The notes below the pieces were generated by a model. It was not told where the DNA came from, made no database searches, and saw nothing but the letters and a program-made list of their open reading frames with translations. From Microglena sp. YARC (lineage: Eukaryota; Chlorophyta; Chlorophyceae; Chlamydomonadales; Chlamydomonadaceae): a stretch of DNA of 64,000 nucleotides. The stretch lies in contig CM039462.1 of the NCBI GenBank assembly GCA_022414725.1, forward strand, positions 35,742,423 to 35,806,422, given 5' to 3'. Made by a program: the position numbers and the translations under genes. Of the stretch, positions 48,682 to 60,600 are shown one piece after another (the first letter of the stretch is position 1; every line of letters begins with the position of its first letter).

Positions 48682-51600
48682 CTGCAGTGGCAAACAGAAA
48701 GGGGACATTATCGACATTTCCTCTTGGTAGTTTGTCGCTGGCCCCACCCAGTGCAAGCAAAAAGGCTAGTCCCCCCAACCTCACGCCTCATAATGAGGTG
48801 TATCATTTATTTATGTATTCCTCTTAGCAGGTAGCTGGGAGTTTGTTCACTTCCTTACCTCATTCGGTATGCAGCTATGCAGGTACAGTATGTAGGTATT
48901 TAGGTATGCAGGTATGTACGTACGGTATGCAGGTTTGTAGGTATGTAGGTATGCAGACATGCAGGTACCGTATGTAGGATGCAGGTATGTACGTACGGTA
49001 TTTAGGTTTGTAAGTATGTAGGTATGCAGGTATGTAGGTATGCAGACATGCAGGTACCGTATGTAGGTATGAAGGTATGTAGGTATGCAGGTATGTAGAT
49101 ATGCAGATATGCAGGTACCGTATGTAGGTGTGCAGGTATGTAGGTATGCAGACATGCAGGTACGGTATGTAGGTATGCAGGTATATAGGTATGCAGATAT
49201 GCAGGTACCGTATGTAGGTATGCAGGTATGTAGGTATGTAGGTATGTAGATATGCAGACATGCAGGTACCATATGTAGGTATGCAGGTATGTAGGTATGC
49301 AGATACGCAGGTACTGTATGTAGGTATGCAGGTAGGTAGATATGCAGACATGCAGGCGCCATATGTAGGTATGCAGGTATGTAGGTATGCAGATACGCAG
49401 GTACTGTATGTAGGTATGCAGGTATGTAGATATGCAGACATGCAGGTACCATATGAAGGTATGCAGGTATGTAGGTATGCAGGTATGTAGGTATGCAGAT
49501 ATGCAGGTACTGTATGTAGGTATGCAGGTATGTAGGTATGTAGGTATGCAGGTACTGTATGTAGGTATGCAGGTATGTAGGTATGTAGATATGCAGGTAC
49601 TGTATGTAGGTATGCAGGTATGTAGGTATGCAGATATGCAGGTACTGTATGTAGGTATGCAGGTATGTAGGTATGTAGATATGCAGGTACTGTATGTAGG
49701 TATGCAGGTAGGTAGGTATGCAGATATGCAGGTACCATATGTAGGTATGCAGGTATGTAGGTTTGCAAATATGCAGGTACCGTTTGTACGTATGCAGGTA
49801 TGTAGGTATGCAGATATGCAGGTACAATATGTAGACATGCAGGTATGTAGGTATGTAGATATGCAGGTACCGTATGTAGGTATGCAGGTATGCAGGTATG
49901 CAGGTATGTAGGTATGCAGATATGCAGGTACCGTATGTAGGTATGTAGATATGCAGACATGCAGGTACCATACGTAGGTATGCAGGTATGTAGGTATGCA
50001 GGTGGGTAGGTATGCAGATATGCAGGTACTGTATGTAGGTATGCAGGTATGTAGGTATGCAGATATGCAGGTACCGTATGTAGGTATGTAGATATGCAGA
50101 TACGCAGGTACTGTATGTAGGTATGCAGGTATGTAGATATGCAGACATGCAGGTACCGTATGTAGGTATGCAGGTATGTAGGTATGCAGGTAGGTAGGTA
50201 TGCAGATATGCAGGTACCGTATGTAGGTATGCAGGTATGTAGGTATGCAGGTATGTAGATATGCAGACATGCAGGAACTGTATGTAGGATGCAGGTATGT
50301 ACATACGGTGTGTAGGTATGTAGGTATGTAGGTATGCAGGTATGTAGGTATGCAGATATGCAGGTACTGTATGCAGGTATGCAGGTACCGTATGTAGGTA
50401 TGCAGGTATGTAGGTATGCAGATATGCAGGTACCGTATGTAGGTATGCAGGTATGTACATACGGTGTGTAGGTATGTAGGTATGTAGGTATGCAGACATG
50501 CAGGTACCGTATGTAGGATGCAGGTATGTACGTACGGTATGTAGGTTTGTAAGTATGTAGGTATGCAGGTATACAGGTATGCAGATATGCAGGTCCCGTA
50601 TGTAGGTATGAAGGTATGTAGGTATGCAGGTATGTAGGTATGCAGGTATACAGGTACCGTATGTAGGTATACAGGTACTGTATGTAGGTATGAAGGTATG
50701 AAGGTATGCAGGTATACAGGTACCGTATGTAGGTATGAAGATATGTAGGTATGCAGATATGTAGGTATGCAGGTAAGGAGGTATGTAGGTATGTAGGTAT
50801 TCCGGTATGTAGGTACGTAAATATGTATGTATGTATGTATGTATGTACGTAGGTATGCAAGTAAGAAGGTATGCAGGTAAGAAAGTATATAGTATGCCAA
50901 TGTAGCTCAGTTGACAGAGCGCAAGACGCTTACAAGTCTTCCATGGTGTAAATTAAATTATCACTTGAACACAAACTCAGGATCAATGCAACCCCAATAA
51001 TCTTAATCTTTGCGCGGTATTCAACTGGTAATATGAGCACCAGGGTACTACATTTTGTCATTTTGGGTTACGCTTTTGACGCAACTGCCTCCTTTTGGGT
51101 TGCGCTTTAGACTCAACTGAAAGCGGAAATCTGCGCCCAGAAGGGGTTTAAAAGATCGCGTCAATCGCGCAGCCAGGCTCCAGAACCTTGTGCGCTACCG
51201 CGCCAGAGCGCACGTAATGTAGTACTCTGATGAGCACAGTACCCATATGTGTCATATGCACCCAAAACAAACACTAGAGACCCTGGTCCAACTGATTCAA
51301 GTGAAAGTGATGGTTTATCAAATCAGCTGGTCACTGCGTTATTGCGCAACTGCACGATTGAATGCATGCAGATGAGCCATGCTTTAAAAAAAGGATTGTA
51401 AAGGATGGCAAAGAATTGCAAAGGACTAAAAAAACAATCAGGAGAGGGGTAATTTGAGTAATATTTTAAGATGTACCAGGATGTTTGCAAGAGTAAAAAA
51501 ACGTTAAAAAAGGTATTTTATTTGTCCCATCCCGTGCATGATGTAAATAAACTACATGCAATTGTTTACCTAAACGCTGATGATGTGAGCACTTATACTG

Positions 51601-54600
51601 TGATGGAACCTCCTTCCGTGTGTATATGGGCCCACTCAGACTCCTGGCGTCCTGGACTCCCAAACCCCGGACTCCCAGACCCTCGTCCTAGGACCTCTTC
51701 GGACCTCTGGTCCTCGCTAGTCCTAGCTGTACTGTTCCTGTCATCCCGCATGCCATACGCATTGATGCTGTCGTATCTCAATGCTGTCGTATCTCAATGC
51801 TGTCATTGATGCTGTCATTGATGCTGTCGTGTCTCAATGCTGTCATTGATGCTGTCTCAATGCTGTCATTGATGTACATTGATGCTGTCTCAATGCTGTC
51901 ATTGATGCTGTCATTGTACTATTGATGCTGTCTCAATGCTGTCATTGATGCTGTCATTGTACTATTGATGCTGTCTCAATGCTGTCATTGATGCTGTCAT
52001 TGTACATTGATGCTGTCATTGTACTATTGATGCTGTCTCAATGCTGTCATTGATGCTTTCATTGTACTATTGATGCTGTCTCAATGATGTCATTGATGCT
52101 GTCATTGTACATTGATGCTGTCTCAATGCTGTCATTGATGCTGTCATTGTAAATTGATGCTGTCTCAATGCTGTCATTGATGCTGTCATTGTACATTGAT
52201 GCTGTCTCAATGCTGTCATTGATGCTGTCATTGTACATTGATGCTGTCTCAATGCTGTCATTGATGCTGTCATTGTACATTGATGCTGTCTCAATGCTGT
52301 CATTGATGCTGTCAATTGTACATTGATGCTGTCTCAATGCTGTCATTGATGCTGTCATTGTACATTGATGCTGTCTCAATGCTGTCATTGATGCTGTCAT
52401 TGTACATTGATGCTGTCTCAATGCTGTCATTGATGCTGTCATTGTACATTGATGCTGTCTCAATGCTGTCATTGATGCTGTCATTGTACATTGATGCTGT
52501 CTCAATGCTGTCATTGATGCTGTCATTGTACATTGATGCTGTCTCAATGCTGTCATTGATGCTGTCATTGTACATTGATGCTGTCTCAATGCTGTCATTG
52601 ATGCTGTCATTGTACATTGATGCTGTCTCAATGCTGTCATTGATGCTGTCATTGTACATTGATGCTGTCTCAATGCTGTCATTGATGCTGTCATTGTACA
52701 TTGATGCTGTCTCAATGCTGTCATTGATGCTGTCATTGTACATTGATGCTGTCTCAATGCTGTCATTGATGCTGTCATTGTACATTGATGCTGTCTCAAT
52801 GCTGTCATTGATGCTGTCATTGAACATTGATGCTGTCTCAATGCTGTCATTGATGCTGTCATTGTACATTGATGCTGTCTCAATGCTGTCATTGATGCTG
52901 TCATTGTACATTGATGCTGTCTCAATGCTGTCATTGATGCTGTCATTGTACATTGATGCTGTCTCAATGCTGTCATTGATGCTGTCATTGTACATTGATG
53001 CTGTCTCAATGCTGTCATTGATGCTGTCGTATCTCAATGCTGTCGTATCTCAATGCTGGAAATTACCCTAAACAGACACTGATGATGTGAGCACTACTAC
53101 TGTGTATGTTGTAACAGTCCAGGGGTATTCAAATAGGCTAAAGAGAGATGCCCAACCATGATATCAGGAGGGGCTGTAACAGAAAAACTGATGAACTGAA
53201 CCCCAAGCAATCCCTTTACCGATGGGGGCCCTGAGTTTTTGCTAGAAATAATTTGCATTTTATATTTTATGTGAGCACTACTAATGCACCCACTTGCAGG
53301 GCATCGAACTCATGCTCCAACAGCAGCACCACACAGACATCTGTCAACAGGAGGACGCTCTGAACATGTGTAGCAACCCATGTGATGTAAACACATCACA
53401 AGTTACTACAGACCCTTGAACAGATATTGTTGATGTGAGCCCTACTACTGCATTCACCTGCAGGGCGCTACTGCTACTACACACACCTGCACTAATACGG
53501 TACTTGTCATGGTGGTGATTAGACCACCCCACCAACTTGACATCAAGTACTTGATGTTCAGTGGTTGGTATATTCTAATGACCACCATGATAGTGCTACA
53601 CCTCGCCTGCACTAATAATGCACCTCGCATGCACTAATACTACACCTCGCCTGCACTAATACTACACCTTGCCTGCACTAATAGTACACCTCGCCTGCAC
53701 ATATACTATACCTTGCCTGCTGCGAGAACTAATACTACACTCACCAGCAGGGCATCCGCTTCACGCTCCGACAGCAGCACCACGTAGCCATCTGGCAACA
53801 GGAGGAAGCTCTCAACAGGCCGTAAGTATTCATTGTATGCCCCAGCCCCTAGCTGGACAGCGTATGCAAAGTTCTTCGTGCAGTATACCTGGCTTGACCA
53901 GGCAATAGTAGGTGCCGCAAGCTCCTTGGGTTGCAGCATCTCACGAACCATCTGCTGAAGGGGAATGAGTGGAGCTGAGCTGTGCAGTGTGGATATGGAT
54001 TGGGCGTAGAGCGCCGTCTCATAGGCCCAGTCTGTCTCAGAGGTGGGATCTACCCTTGCAGCCTCCCTCTCCACTTCCTCTTCCTCTTCCTCCTCCTTCT
54101 CGAGCTCCCGCTCACACTCTTCACTGATGCTGTGGCCAGACAGGACCTTCTGGCCTTGGCCATTGTTGCTAGCTCTATCCACCAGCTCAGGCACCATCCC
54201 TGCCAGACCTTGGTCGATTCCTTTGTTGTTTAGCACAGGCCTGGCCATAGCCTGGATGTATTGGATTGATTTGGATTGGATTGCTACATGTTTTTCAGCC
54301 AATTGTGGGCTGCCCACTGTCTTTCAATTGCGAGTTCCCCCCTGCAATACTATATCATAGAAACCAGGGATCATACTAAGCAGATTAGACACTTTAAAGA
54401 CTTGTCCAGGTAGGTCCTGGGCAGATGAGAGGGCTGGTGAGGAAAAATGGAACAGGTCCAATGATGGATGAGTGTGTGTGTGAACAGTCAAGATACTTGT
54501 AAGCTCAAGTGCACAAATCTGATTAACTTGCAATTATGCACATCTAACTCTTTGAGTCTAGGGCTAGCGTAGGGAGACCCATCTTTTTAGGTGAAAATCC

Positions 54601-57600
54601 TTCTAGTAAAAAAAAAGAATTGTGAACACCCAGTGAAGGGGATGGAGGTGAAGATGGCGATCATGACCACAACATAAGTAAAGCAGAGGAGGACAAGAAA
54701 GAGGGAGAAGCATGCAGCAGAGGAAAATCATGCAACGCGAATTATTATGAGATGACTCCAAAGTCATCTCATGGAGGCTAACAGTACAACCGGGAATCGT
54801 ATCATCACACAAACTGATAAACAAATGTCACATATCTGACACGTGACCCTGTATTCACACCTGAACCACGGAGCTGAGGTCCTGCGCCACTCTTCCGACA
54901 GCATACAGCCGGTCTAGTTGGAGCACCTCATCCTGGATCAAGTGGTCTGGTCGTCCCGTGGTGCGTATGAAGTGCAGTCCTTGATAGGCCCACTCGGGCA
55001 ACCCGAGGATAGTAGCCTGGACTGTGTTGTGCATCACCCAGCTCAACACCTGCACGGTGGAATACATTTAAGGCAGGCATAATGTCCCGTGGTGTGTATG
55101 AAATGTACACCTTGACATGCTCACACTAGCACCCCGAGGATAGTGGCCTGGACTGTGTTGTGCATCACCCATCTCAACACTTGAAAGTAGGAACACGTTA
55201 AAGTATAAATAATGTGAATGTAGTAATAGCGTCCCGTGGTGTGTATGAAGTGTACACCTTGACATGCTCACACTAGCACCCCAAGGATAGTGGCCCGCAC
55301 TGTGTTGTGCATCACCCAGCTAAACGCTAACCACTCTCACTATTGCTGCCATGGTGCGTGCTGCCCTCGACATAGTTTGCGAACGAACAAAAAGGTGCGA
55401 GCAGAACGCTGTGCCTGACGGCATCGGACACGCATCCCCCCAAAGATAGGACGCAAATCTGTAGAACGAGGTGAAATCTGTAGCAGCAGGCAAGCATTTT
55501 TGTCAGCACTAATTTCATTTATCCATACATGTGTGTAAGGACCTGCCTATCTGCAAAGTAAAAATGACTAAAACCAGAGATAGAAAAAACAAGTATCAAG
55601 AGACTTCTTGATTGAAGTATGGTAAATGGATGTCCTCAGGTCAGGATTTGTTGGTACAGTAGTACCAGCTTTGAGTGACAGATCGGGGGGGGAGAACCTG
55701 TTGCTAGGTTCACAATTGCCAACCTGACGCCTTGAAAGAGGCCAAGAACTTTCCTTTGTGCTGATGCGCGGTAGTTCAAGCTCAGGCGCAGTAGAGGTCT
55801 GAAAAATCAAAATCTATGATAACCACTCCCAAGTGCAAGCGAAAGGAAAGGTTCCTTCAAACGAACACCCCATGGCAAGGCGTGACAATTTCCAATTTCC
55901 AAGCATGTATCAAGAGACTTGTTTATTCAAGTTCGGTAAAATTGATGTTCCTGACTGGTCCCTCGGGCTTTGAGCAAACACTTGGGTGTAACTTGAGCTT
56001 GATCACTTGAGTGTAACTTGAGCTTGATCACTTAAGTGTAACTTGAACTTGATCACTTGAGTGTAACTTGAGCTTGATCACTTAAGTGTAACTTGAGCTT
56101 GATCACTTGAGTGTAACTTGAACTGGCTCCAGCCTCTAAGGCTGCTCACGGTTTTCAACATGATCAATACAAATCAAAGCTTTCTTCTCAAAATATACTT
56201 GATTTAATCTATTAATGCAATAAGTGATAAACAAAGGCAACTTCGCACGACCTTCCACCTCAGGATTGCACATGCACAAGAGTGTAAGCAAACACATCTG
56301 CTACCATGCTTTGCGTGCATCACCCTGATCAACATTTTCAACAGCGAACAATTGCTTGGGGTATTAGGTCATCTCAAGACAAGTTCGATGCAGCGTCGCC
56401 TGCGACGCTAAAAATTGGCGGAGAGTGATCGCGACGGAGCAACAGGTGGCAAGGGAAGCGAGTTAGTTACGCGACCGTTGGCTGACGTGTCAGGCTTCAA
56501 GTTTTTCGGTCGAACGGACAAATGGGTAACCCTGGGGCCTCCCGCCCCCTTGAAGAGGGGGCTCCGCCAAAAATGCCCTACTTCTGAGTTTTGCTGTTGA
56601 GCACTTCATTGAATCTGGTTCCCTGCTGACTGCAGTACAGAATCGCTGTACACCTCCAGACTGCAACACACAGTCTCACACATGATCACCTGTAGGGGGG
56701 AGATGCTGCTGGGGTTCTTCTAGTTGTATTTCCTTATCTTCATTGTCACATCATGCTGTAGCTCATAATCTCTGGTCACCCCCAGATTTAAAACACACTC
56801 TCGCACATGATCACCTGTAGGGAGGCGATGTTCTTGTCTACGGGTTCCTTGTTGTTGTATTCCCCAATCTCCATGCTCACATTAGAATGTAGCTCATAAT
56901 CTCTGGACACCCCCAACTTTTAAACATACTCTCGCACATGATCAATTGTAGGGAAGAGATGTTTCTGCCTGTGGTCCCTTCTTGTTGTATTCCCCAATCT
57001 TCATGCTCACATAAGAATGTAGCTCATAATATCTGGTCACCTCCACCTTTAAAACACACTCTCGCACATGATCAACTGTAGGGAGGCGATGATCTTGTCT
57101 GCGGGTTCCTTGTTGTTGTATTCCCCAATCTCCATGCTCACATTAGAATGTAGCTCATAATCTCTGGTCACCCCCAACATTAAAGCACACTCTCGCACAT
57201 GATCAACTGTAGGGAGGAGATGTTTCTGCCTGTGGTCCCTTGTTGTCGTATTCCCCAATCTTCATGCTCACATTAGAATGTAGCTCAATATCTCTGGTCA
57301 CCCCCAACATTAAAACACACTCTCGTACATGATCAACTGTAGGGAGGAGATGTTTCTGCCTGTGGCTACTTGCTGTCGCACTCCTCAATCTTCATGCTCA
57401 CATTATAATGTAGCTCACAATATCTGGTCACCTCCAACTTAAAACACACTCTCGCACATGATCAACTGTAGGGAGGAGATGTTTCTGCCTGTGGTCCCTT
57501 GTTGTCGTATTCCCCAATCTTCATGCTCACATTATAATGTAGCTCATAATATCTGGTCACCCCCCAACTTAAAAACACACTCTCGCACATGATCAGCTGT

Positions 57601-60600
57601 AGGGAGGAGATGTTTCTGCCTGTGGTCCTTTGTTGTCGTATTCCCCAATCTTCATGCTCACATTATAATGTAGCTCATAATATCTGGTCACCTCCAACTT
57701 AAAACACACTCTCGCACATGATCAACTGTAGGGAAGAGATGTTTATGCCTGTGGCTCCTTGCTGTCGCACTCCTCAATCTTCATTATCACGTCAGATTGT
57801 AGCTCATAATCTCTTGTCACATAGCCTCTTTAGCGACTACAATGGTCTAGTGGTAGACCAGGTTGCTAATGAATGAAGAGTCGGGTGTTCGACTCCCCCT
57901 TAGATTGCTCTTGGCGTTGCAGTTGTCGTCAACCGCGATGGTAGCTTGACTAGTTGAGGTAGGAGAGAGCTCCCCACCCGCGTACGAAGGGCTCCCTTAT
58001 CACCACGCCCCACCAGGCGTTATCATTACTTTTTCTTGTCACATCCAACATCCAACACACTATCGCGCAAGATCACCTGTAGGGGGCAGAGGCTGCTGGG
58101 GTCCTTGTTGTTGTACTCCCCAATCTTCATGCTCACATCAGCGGTGCCCACCAGACACAAGCGCTGTCCTTTGTCCAACTGCCTCAGCCGTCCAGCTGCC
58201 TGCATCATCTTGTCCTTAACCATGCCTGGCCCGATAGTGAGTAGCCCCACAGCGTCGCTGCGAAGTTTCATGTCAGCGCCACGGCACCTGGTTACCACGG
58301 TAGGTGTATGGGATTGTATGCATGTATGTTACAGTCCAGGGGTAGGCCAAATAGGCTAAAGGGACTTGCCCAAACGTGATAGGAAGGGCTTACAAATAAA
58401 AATCATTGATGGACTGAACCCCAAACAATTGTATTACTGACGGAGGCCGACGAAATGACGGGATGCACACGTGTGATTATTACCTTACGTATGATATCAT
58501 AAAACTGCCGTTTTGAGTGCTGGTCCAATTTTAAAGTCAGGGAGGCAAAGCTTCGCATCACACTGTCTTGATATTGTAAATGCTCTTTGTACAGTCTTGT
58601 TTCATCTCGAGGCTAAATGGGGCGGGCCCAAATGATTCAATACAAATAGAAAAACATAAATTTGTATGTACATGACAGTTGGATGCATGGGAATGGACAA
58701 ACTAAAACGAAGTGAATGGACAAACTAAAACAAATTGAATGGACAAACTAAAACAAAGTGAATGGACAAACTAAAACAAATTGAATGGACAAACTAAAGC
58801 AAATTGAATGGACAAATTAAAACGAAGTGAATGGACAAACTAAAACAAAATGAATGGACAAACTAAAAGAAAGTGAATGGACAAAACAAAACAAAGAGAG
58901 GGAGGCTGAACATGACTGAAACATGAATGCTGTTTTCACCTTGCATCATCAAATATCAAATTCAAATTCAAATTCAAATTCAAAAATCCACCTTGCATCA
59001 TTAAATATCACAAAGGCATCTCGCTCAGCAAGGGGGGAGCTCTGTAGTGGCTGGCACCGTCCCCTCCTCTCCAGAGCCATCCACAGCTGAAGAGACGTGT
59101 CAAAGTAGACCACACCTTTGAAGTGAGCAGGATCCAATTTGGGAAGCAAGTAGTCTGCCGCATTCCTATTGAATGGGGGAAGGAAAGTCATGCTTGAATC
59201 CAGAGGTTTTTAAATTGTATGCAGTATCTTTGTTTCTTGTATATTCCCTTTACACAGCTAAGTAATGGTTGGAAGACCCACCTGGATGTGAGGGGCGGGC
59301 TTGTTTTGTCAAAGTGTCAATGTAGACCACGCCTTTGAAGCAAGCAGGATCCAATTTGAGAAGCAGGTATTCTGCCGCGTTCCTTGTGTTTACACGTGGT
59401 TTGTTAGTTTTTGTCAGCGTTTAGGGTCTAAACCGTCCAACATCTCATTGATATTGCCTCCCGACTCTCTTGTTGACACACAGTGTCCATGCTTACACCA
59501 CAATTCTGAGTCATAAATCCTCTCTGGTGAGTTCTTACAGGAGTGCAACTTGGGGAGTCTTCAGTGCCCTTTTCCGCTCCCCTGCGGCACTCCCCCACCC
59601 TTGATCTCGCCTCCTGACTCTCTTGTTGACAGTTTTGGGCACAGGAGGTTATCAGATTACTACGCGTGATGTTTGACTCATGTTGTCATGGTGGTAGTTA
59701 TACCATACCACCAAACAATGAACATCAGCGCTGATGTCCATTGTTTGGCGGTTTGGTATAACAACCACCACGACACATGTCCTGGGGTAGCCAAATAATA
59801 ATAAAATAATCAATAATAAATAATGAATAATAAATCATACATAATAAATAATAAATAATTAAAAAAAAAAAAATTAAGATAATAAAAAAAATAAAAATAA
59901 AAAATAATAATAATAAAATAATAAGATAAATTGCGATTACATTTGTCCTGGTGCCCTACTGCACTCCAAATGTGCCCGCGGCTTGAAGGAGTGAAGGGGG
60001 CTCACTTACAGCAAAACGTGACACACTACCGTACAAAATAGTAAAAGATGGTAAACAAAAAAACAGAAAATAGTAAAGAACGACGCCCATTGATGTGTGG
60101 GCAGGGAGCAATCAGGCTGATCTTTAAGGCACTGACCTGCCAAAGGACTGGTACATAGTAAAAAATAATATTGATTGTTTGAGCTTATTTAAGATACTTC
60201 AGCCTATTTGGCGACACTTGGACTGTAGCATGCATTTGATTAGGAAACAAGGATGATTCCTGCTAGTAACCTAAAACGGTGTTATCCTGGGATGGGGTTA
60301 ATGCGTCACCATAGTACTGCGGAGGCATCGTGGTCAGTACTAATGGATGGGATTGTTACATGGTTTTTCTTGTTCGTGGTTGGCCCCAGTGCAAGCCAAC
60401 GGGCTGTCCCCCTCAACCTCATGCCTCGTAATAAGGCGTACTATTTATGTATTGTACTTATGGTTCTCCAGCCAACTCTAGGCTGCTCACCATCTTCTAA
60501 ATTCAAGTCTCTCAGTGCCAAACCCATAGAAACCAGGGAGCGTACTAAGCAGATGAGATTGTTTAAAGATTTGTCCATGTTTAGATCAGTACTAAGCAGA

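Noticed and set aside
48847..50900. Open reading frames of 550-661 codons (HTYIPAYLHT repeats)
   Set aside because: Three overlapping frames stay open simply because the GTAGGTATGCAG repeat has no stop on the minus strand. No splice context or conserved motif.
51765..53060. CRISPR-like regular array
   Set aside because: Units are contiguous without unique spacers, in a eukaryotic intron; minisatellite.
52059..53071. Open frames of 240-320 codons on both strands in the 42-bp array
   Set aside because: Unit length is a multiple of three and lacks stops in several frames; pure repeat artefact.
57836..57900. Functional tRNA gene on the plus strand
   Set aside because: A and B boxes are present, but the acceptor and anticodon stems do not pair well and a long shared body follows with TSDs; it is a SINE head.
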